23,495 nt of DNA from Methylobacter sp. (GTDB lineage: Bacteria > Pseudomonadota > Gammaproteobacteria > Methylococcales > Methylomonadaceae), in contig JALNYY010000060.1 of assembly GCA_023229605.1 (NCBI GenBank), positions 1-23,495 on the forward strand, read 5' to 3'. The notes under the pieces were generated by a model that saw nothing but the letters and a program-made list of their open reading frames with translations, did not search any database and had not been told where the DNA came from. Made by a program: the position numbers and the translations under genes. The first letter of the stretch is position 1. Each line of letters opens with the position of its first letter. Shown here piece after piece: positions 7,031-16,345 of the stretch.

Positions 7031-7612
7031 TTAACCTAAGAATGATTTTATCTGTTGTTCTAAGCTGTTATTTTCATTCTGTAATATTACAATCTCACTT
7101 TCAATATCATCAAGCCTAGTATTTATCCTGTCTAAACCAGGATTTGTAGATCCATTGACTATATCGTTTACTTGCTCGATTTGTCTTTCGACACGAGTTT
7201 TTTTTTCAGGAATCGGTAATCTACCCTTAAAAACAAAACTTTCAGCTTTAAGTGTATCGATTCTCATCAAATTCGAATTTAAAAGTGCTGTCAGTGCAGC
7301 TAATTTTATTTGGTTCTTTTGAGCATCAGTTGACTCCTTTAACAATCTTCTTGTCGCTTCTAACTCCGTTTTTTGTAATTCATAAGTCTTGGCTATCAAA
7401 TAAAATGCAAATAAAGCAATAACTGGACTAAGTATCCCTCCAAAGTAACCGCCAAAAGCTCCCCAATCATCATTTTCAATTGATAAGCCATAATGGAAAT
7501 TAAAGAGATATAGAACGAAAACGACAACTCCTATTACTCCAAGCCCCGTCATGCCCCATTCTGCAATGATATTGTTCAAATCGGCATCTTTTGTTTTATT
7601 CGAATTACTCAT
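7031..7612 (-). CDS. Two-helix membrane protein with cytoplasmic coiled coil, unknown function
   Basis: A 193-residue protein. Two hydrophobic segments (about 19-40 and 51-74) are joined by a short loop containing NDDWGAFGGYFGGILSPVIA. Charged helices follow (about 75-100 and 150-190), the last with leucine/isoleucine heptad spacing. The GxFGxxFGGxLxP element before the second helix also occurs at the start of putative phage abortive-infection membrane proteins (AbiC-like) and other small membrane proteins, so a defence link is possible but not shown. The gene is AT-rich compared with sufB and sufC. It sits 16 nt after the toxin gene and 3 nt before the HicB-like gene, apparently in one transcript with the suf genes. 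Confidence 0.75.
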   Translation of the reverse strand: MSNSNKTKDADLNNIIAEWGMTGLGVIGVVVFVLYLFNFHYGLSIENDDWGAFGGYFGGILSPVIALFAFYLIAKTYELQKTELEATRRLLKESTDAQKNQIKLAALTALLNSNLMRIDTLKAESFVFKGRLPIPEKKTRVERQIEQVNDIVNGSTNPGLDRINTRLDDIESEIVILQNENNSLEQQIKSFLG

Positions 7613-7628
7613 GAACGGCCTTATAAAA

Positions 7629-7898
7629 TCAAGGAAAAAATTTATAAATTTCTCTTCTATGCATGACTACCTTTACAGTAATCAGCTCATTTTCAATCAC
7701 TAAACCCAGCCGGTAATTACCAAATCTGACTTTATAAAAACCGTCATAACCTTTCATTTTTTCAACCTTACCCATTTCATAAATGGATGATGTTGAAACC
7801 AATTCATCAAATACAAAGCTTTCAATCTTTGACCGAATATCAATGGGGACTGCTGCCAATTGCTTTAAAAATTTTTTGCTGTACTCGACTTTCATCAA
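7629..7898 (-). CDS. RelE/ParE-superfamily toxin
   Basis: An 89-residue protein of the RelE/ParE fold. It has an N-terminal VEYSKKFLKQLAAVP helix, then the central KMKGYDGFYKVRFGNYRLGL strand pair, and the C-terminal VVMHRREIYKFF tail. The basic and aromatic residues in RFGNYRLG and HRREIYKF are where RelE-like mRNA interferases keep catalytic positions. The target is unproven. The ATG overlaps the end of the antitoxin gene by four bases (ATGA), the usual antitoxin-first coupling. It belongs to the cassette between sufB and sufC. Confidence 0.87.
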   Translation of the reverse strand: MMKVEYSKKFLKQLAAVPIDIRSKIESFVFDELVSTSSIYEMGKVEKMKGYDGFYKVRFGNYRLGLVIENELITVKVVMHRREIYKFFP

Positions 7899-8089
7899 GC
7901 TTTATCCAGAGTCGCATAATATTTCTTTGCTTCTTCAATACTCAGCGTTTCGCTTTCATCCGCATTAATAAACTGAACTAACGCGTAATTCTCCAGAACA
8001 TCTTCAATTTTTTCAAAAGTATCAATATCAAGCTGTACCGCAACTTTATGATTGTCTTCATCAACAATATATTGTCTTTTTAATTCCAT
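7895..8089 (-). CDS. Antitoxin partner of the RelE-like toxin (64 aa)
   Basis: The ATG at 8089 is chosen because it follows an AGGTTAAGG ribosome-binding sequence and starts after the sufB stop (17 nt gap). A longer open frame upstream only reads through sufB in another frame. The 64-residue protein begins MELKRQYIVDEDNHKVAVQL and has a helix DTFEKIEDVLENYALVQFI, then an acidic tail with SETLSIEEAKKYYATLDKA. This is the Phd/RelB-like pattern of a short dimerising N-terminus and a disordered toxin-wrapping tail. Its start just after sufB suggests it is expressed from the suf transcript. Confidence 0.8.
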   Translation of the reverse strand: MELKRQYIVDEDNHKVAVQLDIDTFEKIEDVLENYALVQFINADESETLSIEEAKKYYATLDKA

Positions 8090-8106
8090 AACCTTAACCT
8101 CACACG

Positions 8107-9555
<1,449 letters not shown>

Positions 9556-9587
9556 AAAATCTCTTAATTACATGGAAGTAATGGTTA

Positions 9588-9682
9588 CAGAAAAATGCAT
9601 AAGGCCATGGATGGCCTGTAGTAGAGCACCAAAAGTAGGCGCTTTAGGCGATGCAGGGCAATTACCGAGGAGCATTTTTCTG
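9588..9682. repeat. MITE-like inverted-repeat element between the suf regulator gene and sufB
   Basis: The 11-bp perfect inverted terminal arms CAGAAAAATGC (9588-9598) and GCATTTTTCTG (9672-9682) enclose 73 nt. Inside is a further palindrome AGGCCAT-GG-ATGGCCT (9602-9617). The right arm ends one base before the regulator stop codon and the left arm ends 32 nt before sufB. It has no coding potential. The form suits a miniature inverted-repeat element or a structured leader; only a genome-wide copy count would tell which. Confidence 0.55.
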
Positions 9683-9683
9683 C

Positions 9684-10133
9684 CTATCTATATAAACTGG
9701 CGACCGGAATAAACACTTCTTCCGGGATAACAGCAGGTCTGATTAAATCGGCCAAGGTCACCGACTCCAATGCATTATGGATGGTCTGGTTAATCAAGCT
9801 CCAGTTCCCCCCAATATCGCAGCCCGAAGCCTGCTCGCAGCCCTGGTGGGAAATACTGCACTCGGTAAGCGCAATCGGTCCTTCCAGAGCACCGATAACC
9901 GTCGCGACGCTGATCTCTTCAGGCATCCTGGCTAAAGCATAACCGCCCTTGGCGCCGCGCGTCGAAATCAACACTTTCGCGTTAACCAACAGCTTAAGGA
10001 TTTTGCTGACCGTAGGCAAAGCAATGCCGGTCACCGCCGCTATTTCCATAGCGGCATGAACCTGCGCCTTGTCTCTAGCCATAAAACTCAATATGACCGT
10101 CGCATAATCGGTTAACTTACTCAGCCGTAACAT
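9684..10133 (-). CDS. Rrf2-family SUF operon regulator (IscR-like)
   Basis: A 149-residue Rrf2 protein. The N-terminal winged helix MLRLSKLTDYATVIL (1-15) and the recognition region GIALPTVSKILKLLVNAKVL (36-55) are typical, with the wing STRGAKGGYALAR after them. The cluster-binding loop has C92-x6-C99-x5-C105, the three-cysteine pattern of IscR-type [2Fe-2S] sensors. Position directly upstream of sufB in the same direction marks it as the operon's own regulator, of the type annotated as the SUF system Fe-S cluster assembly regulator. Known relatives repress when the cluster is bound. The palindrome on its own promoter suggests autoregulation. Confidence 0.93.
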   Translation of the reverse strand: MLRLSKLTDYATVILSFMARDKAQVHAAMEIAAVTGIALPTVSKILKLLVNAKVLISTRGAKGGYALARMPEEISVATVIGALEGPIALTECSISHQGCEQASGCDIGGNWSLINQTIHNALESVTLADLIRPAVIPEEVFIPVASLYR

Positions 10134-10152
10134 ACCTTGCCCCCAATAATTG

Positions 10153-10169
10153 AGGACTATTCTAGTCCT
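10153..10169. promoter_or_regulatory. Palindromic operator candidate overlapping the suf regulator promoter
   Basis: A perfect 7-bp inverted repeat AGGACTA-TTC-TAGTCCT. It covers the -10 box of the regulator promoter and lies 20 nt before the start codon, where a bound Rrf2 dimer would block RNA polymerase. Confidence 0.6.
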
Positions 10170-10187
10170 ATTTAATTACAGAGTAAA
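10159..10187 (-). promoter_or_regulatory. Sigma70-type promoter of the suf regulator/operon
   Basis: On the minus strand, TTTACT (10187-10182), a 17-nt spacer and TAGAAT (10164-10159) match 4/6 and 5/6 to consensus. The start site would fall near 10152, giving a leader of about 20 nt. The comEC stop is 12 nt upstream of the -35. Confidence 0.65.
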
Positions 10188-10198
10188 GAAGTTGGTTA

Positions 10199-12478
10199 TT
10201 ATTTTACATTCCAATACTTGCTTTTCGTCTCCCGCATCCCCTGCACAACAAATCCGTTATTCTTAACATTAACGGTAATCGCCCCGCTGTCGGCGCTACT
10301 CAACCATTTGGCATTGACCCGCCGATAGCGCGCCAAAACATCTTTATGCGGATGGCCGAATTGATTCCGATAACCCGCCGGAATCAACACATAGTCAGGT
10401 TGCACAGCCTGTAAAAATCCGGCCGTTGACGAAGTCTTGCTGCCGTGATGCGGAGCGACCAGCACGTCGGCTTTTAAGGCCTCGCCGTAAGTCTCAATCA
10501 ACCAGGATTCTGCGGCGGCTTCTATATCGCCGGTCAACAGTAGCGTGCCGTGTCCCGACTCTATTTTCAGTACGCAGGAGTTGTCGTTTTCCGAAACAAA
10601 CGCCTGCTTTGGCGACAACAGGGTGAACTTGACCTCATCCCATGACCACGATTGCCCGGCTGCACACTCGATCGGCGCATACTCGCTCAACTGCCTAGGA
10701 ACGCTGGTCAATACTTTTTCAGCAGGCATACCGCGCATTAACGATGCAGCACCGCCGATATGATCGTTATCGCCATGACTGATGATTAAACGGTCAATTT
10801 TGGCTACATCTTGCGAGTGCAAAAAAGGCAGCAGCACGCTCTGCCCCATGTCGCTTTGCTCGGAAAATTTCGCGCCGGTATCGTAAACCAACAGATGATG
10901 AGAGGTCTGCACGACGGCCGATAGGCCTTGCCCGACATCCAGCAGGGTCATATCGATGTCGCCGGTTTCCGGCCGCTTTACATCCGTGAACACCAGCGGC
11001 AAAAACATCACCATGCTCAGCCACCGCGCCGGAATGCCGGCTGGAGCGAGTAATAGCAACACACCCGGCACAGCGAAAAGCAATGCCCAGTACGAGGGCG
11101 GCGCATGGTTTATCGATGCCGACGGAATGTCCGCCAGATAAGCCAACAGCCGCCATAAACCTTGCAATACATGGTCTGCGAAATAGAACAGCTTGCCTGC
11201 CAACGCCGATGAAATAAACATTGCAATGACGGCCAGCAGCGACAACGGTACAGCCAGCAGACTGATGACAGGTACGGCGACCAGATTAGCCAGCGGAGCA
11301 ATCAATGAAACCTGTTGAAAAAACAGCAACAGCAGGGGCGACAAACCCACCGACGCAGCCCAATGCATTTTGATTGCGCCCTGAAAATACCCAAACCCGC
11401 CCAAGCGCCCGGAAACGGCGTAAACAATCACACTCACGGCGAGAAACGACAACCAGAATCCTGCCGCCAGCACCGCTAATGGATCGAATATCAACACCGC
11501 GAACATGGCGATAGCCAAGGTATCAAAGGGGCGGCTGTTACGTTGCAGAATAATGGCGGTCATGGCGATAGACAGCATGACCACGGAGCGCTGGGTCGGC
11601 ACGGAGAATCCGGCCAGCCCCGAATACAAAACCGCAACCAGCAAAGCCGCAACTGCCGCAACCTTTTGCGGCGACCAGGCCAACCATCCTGTCCACGCCC
11701 ATAATTTAAGCGCCACAAAATAAACCAGCCCGGCAATAAGGCCTATGTGCGAACCGGAAATCACCACCAGATGAGTCGTGCCGGTCTTGCGAAATACCTC
11801 CCATTGTTCTTGAGTGATGCCGTTGCCGTCTCCGATAGTCAACGCCTTTATCAGGCCAAGACTTGGGCTGTCGGCCAATGCGTTTGAGAGCCGGTCGGAG
11901 ATGCGCTGCCGCCAGACGGAAATACTGCTCCAGGCTGAATCGCTGCCCAGTAAAACAGGTTTTGGAGCTGGCCGCACATAACCTGTCGCAGCGATGCCTT
12001 CGGTAAATAACCAGCGCTCATAATCGAAACCGCCGGGATTCATTGCTCCGTGAACGCGTTTTAATTTAACGGTAAAAACCCAATGCTGGCCGGCCTTGAT
12101 TTGTTGATCAGGGTAATACCAGCTTAATCTCAATTTAGCGGGTGATTGTGCAGGCTGGATTGCGGCATACACGCCGTCCCTGGCGATAAAATCAAAGCGG
12201 ACGCGTTTTTCGTCCTGTTCAGGCAAGTCGGCTATGGCGCCGACAACCTGAAGGTCGACACCCTCCAGTTGTTCAGGCAGCCGGCCGGACAACCGGTACA
12301 TGGCAAACGCTATCGCCCACATAACGCCGACCACAAAAAACAGGCACCGCCAATAACGCAACCATGCAATAATGCCGGCCAACAGGCCGCCGACTATCAA
12401 CCATTTAATATCAGGCAATACCGGAAACTGTTGAACCAGCATCAGTCCGGCTAAAAATGACAGGGCGGAAACAACCAT
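10199..12478 (-). CDS. comEC: DNA internalization channel protein ComEC/Rec2
   Basis: A 759-residue full-length ComEC. Hydrophobic helices and an N-terminal DUF4131-type soluble region are followed by the Competence domain, with a helix-rich stretch whose hallmark is TGTTHLVVISGSHIGLIAGL. The C-terminal metallo-beta-lactamase-like domain has SHGDNDHIGG near residue 567 and HHGSKTSS near 680. It is the inner-membrane channel that takes up single-stranded DNA during natural transformation. The ATG follows AAGGTG at a good distance. It diverges from the DUF2062 gene by 78 nt. Its presence suggests capacity for DNA uptake; other competence genes are not in view. Confidence 0.95.
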   Translation of the reverse strand: MVVSALSFLAGLMLVQQFPVLPDIKWLIVGGLLAGIIAWLRYWRCLFFVVGVMWAIAFAMYRLSGRLPEQLEGVDLQVVGAIADLPEQDEKRVRFDFIARDGVYAAIQPAQSPAKLRLSWYYPDQQIKAGQHWVFTVKLKRVHGAMNPGGFDYERWLFTEGIAATGYVRPAPKPVLLGSDSAWSSISVWRQRISDRLSNALADSPSLGLIKALTIGDGNGITQEQWEVFRKTGTTHLVVISGSHIGLIAGLVYFVALKLWAWTGWLAWSPQKVAAVAALLVAVLYSGLAGFSVPTQRSVVMLSIAMTAIILQRNSRPFDTLAIAMFAVLIFDPLAVLAAGFWLSFLAVSVIVYAVSGRLGGFGYFQGAIKMHWAASVGLSPLLLLFFQQVSLIAPLANLVAVPVISLLAVPLSLLAVIAMFISSALAGKLFYFADHVLQGLWRLLAYLADIPSASINHAPPSYWALLFAVPGVLLLLAPAGIPARWLSMVMFLPLVFTDVKRPETGDIDMTLLDVGQGLSAVVQTSHHLLVYDTGAKFSEQSDMGQSVLLPFLHSQDVAKIDRLIISHGDNDHIGGAASLMRGMPAEKVLTSVPRQLSEYAPIECAAGQSWSWDEVKFTLLSPKQAFVSENDNSCVLKIESGHGTLLLTGDIEAAAESWLIETYGEALKADVLVAPHHGSKTSSTAGFLQAVQPDYVLIPAGYRNQFGHPHKDVLARYRRVNAKWLSSADSGAITVNVKNNGFVVQGMRETKSKYWNVK

Positions 12479-12556
12479 TTAGCACCTTGGTGTTTTTTAG
12501 GCTACCGAAAACCTGATAAACTTAACTCAAGTGTAACCTTCATAATAAAAATAACG

Positions 12557-13114
12557 ATGCCAAAGCAACTCATACAAAAACTAATAGACAAGTTCATCCC
12601 CGATCCCGAGGTGATCAAACGTCACAAGAGCCTTCAATTTCTTGGCGACAGGCTGCACGAACCTAACCTCTGGCATTTAAATCGCCGCTCTATTGCCATG
12701 GCTTTTGCCGTGGGTCTTTTTTGCGCCTGGATTCCTACGCCTACACAAATGGCCATTGCCGCTGCGGGCGCCATTTATTTCAGGGCTAATTTGCCCCTTT
12801 CCGTAGGATTGGTCTGGATAACCAACCCGATCACCATGCCGCCACTGTTTTATTTTGCTTATGAAGTTGGGCTTTGGTTTATGAACCAGCCGACCAGCGC
12901 CGATGAATCCGAGTTTTCGCTAAGCGGCATGCTGTCAGGGCTTGGCGATGTCTGGCAGCCTTTTCTGATCGGCTGTTTAATTATGGGCGTAGTCTCGTCC
13001 ACCAGCGGTTATTTCGGCATTCAATATTACTGGAAATACCATATAACCAAAAAATGGGCGGAAAGGGCGAAAAAAAGGCTTACTGCACAAGACCAGGCTT
13101 GCGAAGAAGATTAA
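12557..13114 (+). CDS. DUF2062 domain membrane protein
   Basis: A 185-residue protein of the DUF2062 family. Hydrophobic segments lie at about 45-65, 75-95 and 133-155, with the family motif FAVGLFCAWIPTPTQMAIA and then LSVGLVWITNPITMPPLF. Members are small integral inner-membrane proteins of unknown biochemical role, often found next to comEC or lol genes in gammaproteobacteria, as here. It is transcribed toward lolD and separated from it by a shared hairpin. The C-terminus is hydrophilic and lysine-rich, then acidic. No enzymatic motif is visible. Confidence 0.9.
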   Translation: MPKQLIQKLIDKFIPDPEVIKRHKSLQFLGDRLHEPNLWHLNRRSIAMAFAVGLFCAWIPTPTQMAIAAAGAIYFRANLPLSVGLVWITNPITMPPLFYFAYEVGLWFMNQPTSADESEFSLSGMLSGLGDVWQPFLIGCLIMGVVSSTSGYFGIQYYWKYHITKKWAERAKKRLTAQDQACEED

Positions 13115-13115
13115 T

Positions 13116-13145
13116 AAACCACGAAGGAAGTCGTCCTCGTGGTTT
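13116..13145. terminator. Hairpin terminator between convergent DUF2062 and lolD genes
   Basis: Nine-bp arms AAACCACGA (13116-13124) and TCGTGGTTT (13137-13145), extended by GGA/TCC across a bulged A. The hairpin begins one base after the DUF2062 stop and is 15 nt from the lolD stop. The A and T ends of the stem allow use in both directions, though the U tracts are short. Confidence 0.6.
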
Positions 13146-13159
13146 TATATACTTTTTCC

Positions 13160-13840
13160 TTAGCCTACAATCACCCCGTCTTCCATATGCAAAACCTTGC
13201 CCATTCTTGCGGCCAGTTCATGATCATGGGTCACCACCAGAAAGCTGACATTCAGCTCCTGATTCAACTCCAGCATTAACTGATAAACCTGGTCAGCGGT
13301 TTTGCTGTCCAGGTTGCCGGTAGGTTCGTCCGCCAACACCACGCCCGGCTTATTGATTAACGCCCTGGCTACTGCGGCCCGCTGCCGTTCACCGCCTGAC
13401 AACTCGCCGGGTTTGTGCTCAATCCGGTGTCCCAGCCCTACCCGTTTCAATAACTCTATCGCACGGATGCTCGCCTCTTTTACCGAGCGTCCGCCAATCA
13501 ATAACGGCATCGCCACATTTTCCAGCACGGTAAATTCGCCCAACAGGTGATGCGACTGGTAGATAAAGCCCAGGGACTTATTTCTTAATTTAGCCAGCGG
13601 GCCTGCGCCCACTGCATTAAGGTTAACGCCGTCCAACACCACCTCGCCGCCGCTGGGTTTTTCAAGCCCGCCCAGCAAATGCAGCAAGGTGCTTTTGCCC
13701 GAACCCGATGCCCCCATAATGGCGACGCGTTCCCCGACTCCGATGCTTAAATCAACCCCTTTTAAAACTTCAACATCCAGTCCGCCCTGATTGTAACGCA
13801 TGGTCAACTGCTGGCATTGCAAGATGCAGTGATTATTCAT
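13160..13840 (-). CDS. lolD: Lipoprotein-releasing ABC ATPase LolD
   Basis: A 226-residue ABC ATPase of the LolD/MacB type. Walker A GASGSGKST is at 43-51, Q-loop FIYQSHHLLGEFTVLENV at 92-109 (a LolD hallmark), signature LSGGERQR at 147-154, Walker B VVLADEPTGNLD at 167-178, and switch THDHELA near the end. It powers extraction of outer-membrane lipoproteins from the inner membrane and hand-over to LolA. The 5' end overlaps the permease gene by eight bases, marking a coupled pair. The gene ends 15 nt from the bidirectional hairpin. Confidence 0.95.
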   Translation of the reverse strand: MNNHCILQCQQLTMRYNQGGLDVEVLKGVDLSIGVGERVAIMGASGSGKSTLLHLLGGLEKPSGGEVVLDGVNLNAVGAGPLAKLRNKSLGFIYQSHHLLGEFTVLENVAMPLLIGGRSVKEASIRAIELLKRVGLGHRIEHKPGELSGGERQRAAVARALINKPGVVLADEPTGNLDSKTADQVYQLMLELNQELNVSFLVVTHDHELAARMGKVLHMEDGVIVG

Positions 13841-15080
13841 ATCTTAAAACTTCCGCTGGATTTACTTTGGCAGCCTGCCAGGCTGGATAAATAGTCGCTA
13901 TTAATGACAGGGAAAAAGCCATGCCCGCTATCGCATAAACATCCGACCAGACCAGTTTGGAGGGTAATTCGCTGATGTAATACACGTCAGCCGCCATGAA
14001 CTGAACCTGAAATAATTTTTCAATCGCCGGAACAATAGTTTCAACATTCAAGGCCAGCAATACCCCGCCTACAGTTCCAAGTGCGGTGCCGACTACGCCG
14101 ATGACCGCCCCCAACACCATAAAAATCCCCATCACAGAACCTGACGTCAGTCCCTGGGTTTTTAAAATGGCAATGTCGCCGCGCTTGTCGGTGACTACCA
14201 TCACCAGCGTGGAAACAATATTGAAAGCCGCCACCGCGACGATCAGCAACAGGATAATAAACATGACCCGTTTTTCGGTCTGTATCGCCCTAAAGAAATT
14301 ACTGTGCGCCGATGTCCAGTCGCTGACCTGATACTCGCCGGACAACGCAGTTGCCAGCCCATGAGTTATTTTCGGCGCATTAAACAAATCGTCCAGCTTG
14401 ATTCTGAGGCCTGAAACGGCGTCATCCAAACGAAACAGCTTGGCCGCATCATCAAGATGAATCATCGCCATATTGCGATCATATTCATACATGCCCACCT
14501 TAAAAATACCGACCACGGTAAACCGCCGCATGCGCGGCACAATGCCTGCCGGCGTGGAGTTGATCTGCGGACTGATCACGGTAATTTTATCGCCGGTAAG
14601 AACGCCCAAGTAATTGGCCAGCTCCACTCCTAAAATAATGCCGTATTCGCCCGGAACCAGATCGGACAACTTGCCCTCCTTCATTTTATCGGCGACTTCC
14701 GACACCCTGGACTCGTATTCCGGCAGAATCCCGGTCAGCATGGTGCCGCTTACGCGCCGGTCGGCGTTAATCATCACCTGCCCGTTAATGAAAGGCGCCA
14801 TACCTTCTACATGAGGATAGTTTTTTAATTTCCGCTCCAGTTCCCGCCAATTATCCAGCTGGCCATATTTTCCGGTGACGGTCGCATGCGAAGTCATGCC
14901 GAGTATCCGCTCGCGTAATTCGGCTTCAAAGCCGTTCATCACCGACAACACGGCAATCAGCGCAGTGACGCCCAGAGCTATGCCCAGAACGGAGGTTAAA
15001 GTGATAAAAGAAATGAACTGCGTCCGGCGTTTGGCCCGCGTATAACGCAAGCCGATATAAAAAATGAGAGGTTTAAACAT
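13833..15080 (-). CDS. Lipoprotein-releasing ABC permease (LolC/LolE family, possibly the single-subunit LolF type)
   Basis: A 415-residue MacB/LolCE-fold permease. The first membrane helix follows IGLRYTRAKRRTQFISFIT and reads LGIALGVTALIAVLSVMNGFE. A large periplasmic domain (about 50-270) is followed by three C-terminal helices (about 275-297, 318-345 and 380-402), with the cytoplasmic coupling segment DIAILKTQG at about 305-313 and the terminal PAWQAAKVNPAEVLRYE. Escherichia coli has separate lolC and lolE on either side of lolD. Here only one permease gene adjoins lolD and the flanking genes are unrelated, so it may act as a homodimer (LolF-like), or a second gene lies elsewhere. It starts 26 nt after fur. 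Confidence 0.92.
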   Translation of the reverse strand: MFKPLIFYIGLRYTRAKRRTQFISFITLTSVLGIALGVTALIAVLSVMNGFEAELRERILGMTSHATVTGKYGQLDNWRELERKLKNYPHVEGMAPFINGQVMINADRRVSGTMLTGILPEYESRVSEVADKMKEGKLSDLVPGEYGIILGVELANYLGVLTGDKITVISPQINSTPAGIVPRMRRFTVVGIFKVGMYEYDRNMAMIHLDDAAKLFRLDDAVSGLRIKLDDLFNAPKITHGLATALSGEYQVSDWTSAHSNFFRAIQTEKRVMFIILLLIVAVAAFNIVSTLVMVVTDKRGDIAILKTQGLTSGSVMGIFMVLGAVIGVVGTALGTVGGVLLALNVETIVPAIEKLFQVQFMAADVYYISELPSKLVWSDVYAIAGMAFSLSLIATIYPAWQAAKVNPAEVLRYE

Positions 15081-15106
15081 GAAGCCTACAATCTAAAATA
15101 AAAAAA

Positions 15107-15526
15107 TCAGGATTTCCTGCACTGAGCGCAAAAACCGTATAAGTAAAGGCCGTGATCGGTCAATTCATAACCTAGTTTTGCTGCAATTTCTTTTTGCCGG
15201 GCTTCAATAACCTCATCGGTAAATTCATCCACTTTGCCGCACTTCATGCACAGTATATGATCGTGATGAGTACCGCTATCAAGTTCAAAAACAGAATTGC
15301 CGCCTTCAAAGTGATGGCGGCTTACCAGTCCGGCCGCTTCAAATTGAGTTAAAACACGATAAACCGTAGCCAGGCCGATTTCTTCATCCTCGCTCAGCAG
15401 AATCTTATAAACTTGTTCAGCGGTCAAATGACGCTCATCAACCTGTTTTTCTAAAATTTGCAGAATCTTGACCCGAGGCAAAGTCACCTTCAGGCCTGCA
15501 TTCCTTAAATCGTGGGTATCCACCAT
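15107..15526 (-). CDS. fur: Ferric uptake regulator Fur
   Basis: A 139-residue Fur with the winged-helix domain LRNAGLKVTLPRVKILQIL (7-25) and EIGLATVYRVLTQFEAAGLV (49-68). The metal sites include H87-H88-D89-H90, C93-x2-C96 and the second C133-x2-C136 structural zinc pair. It represses iron-uptake genes when bound to Fe2+. It diverges from bamE as in most gammaproteobacteria. A perfect 6-bp hairpin TGCCTG-CGTA-CAGGCA lies in its leader (15540-15555), just upstream of a GGAG ribosome site. A clear Fur box was not seen in the 149-nt intergenic region. Confidence 0.96.
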   Translation of the reverse strand: MVDTHDLRNAGLKVTLPRVKILQILEKQVDERHLTAEQVYKILLSEDEEIGLATVYRVLTQFEAAGLVSRHHFEGGNSVFELDSGTHHDHILCMKCGKVDEFTDEVIEARQKEIAAKLGYELTDHGLYLYGFCAQCRKS

Positions 15527-15675
15527 TAATCTCCGCTTATGCCTGCGTACAGGCAGTTTTATATAGTATTGCGCGCATTGTAGCCTTTTTTTGCCGGCAT
15601 GGGCATGACAGTTTTATAGGATAATCTTTTAACATCCTGTATGATTTTATATTTTCAACCTATCCTCAGCCTCAA

Positions 15676-16227
15676 ATGAGAAAGCCGCTTTTTGCTTTAA
15701 ACCTATCCGGCAGCCGCTACACATCCTGCATCCTTGCAGTCGCAGTAAGCCTGACACTCGCCTCCTGCACCACCATCCTGACCAACCTGCCGGGCGTCTA
15801 TACGATAGATGTCCAACAAGGCAATATTGTCGATCAATCGATGATTGACCAACTCAGGCCCGACATGAACAAACGCCAGGTGCTTTACATAATGGGTTCG
15901 CCGATGCTGGTTGATTTTTTTCATAAGAGCCGATGGGACTATCTCTACTCGGCGCAAACAGGCGGCGGAGACAGGGAGCAAAAAAGAATTTCATTGTACT
16001 TTGACAAGGATCAACTGATCGGCGTACAAGGCGATTTTAAACCCAGCACCGTTCCCGTTATTAAAACATCGGATGAAACCACGGTAGACGTACCGAAGCG
16101 TGATCTTGAAAAAACCCTATGGGAAATGATCACAGGCCTGTTTGGCTTTGATGGCGTTGATGACACGCCCACGACCGACAAATCAAAACCGGCGCCTGAT
16201 TCATCAAAAGATCAGCTGCCGCTGTAG
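15676..16227 (+). CDS. bamE: Outer membrane assembly lipoprotein BamE (SmpA/OmlA)
   Basis: A 183-residue lipoprotein precursor. The N-terminus is basic, then hydrophobic (ILAVAVSLTLA), ending in the lipobox L28-A29-S30-C31, so C31 is lipidated and the mature protein goes to the outer membrane inner leaflet. The BamE core follows with QGNIVDQSMIDQLRPDMNKRQV, the strand LYIMGSP and the DYLYSAQTGG region. It stabilises BamA-BamD in the beta-barrel assembly machine. The C-terminal tail beyond about residue 125 is longer than in the E. coli protein (about 113 aa) and is hydrophilic and rich in D, P, K and T. Divergent from fur. Confidence 0.94.
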   Translation: MRKPLFALNLSGSRYTSCILAVAVSLTLASCTTILTNLPGVYTIDVQQGNIVDQSMIDQLRPDMNKRQVLYIMGSPMLVDFFHKSRWDYLYSAQTGGGDREQKRISLYFDKDQLIGVQGDFKPSTVPVIKTSDETTVDVPKRDLEKTLWEMITGLFGFDGVDDTPTTDKSKPAPDSSKDQLPL

Positions 16228-16345
16228 GTCCGGTAACCTCTTTTCGTTGCCCGACAACCGGCGACGTGGCGGCAACAGAGAAATCCGAATTTTATCTTCT
16301 ATCGATCATGGAAATGTCGGGCATAATTGGACTCATACAAACTAG

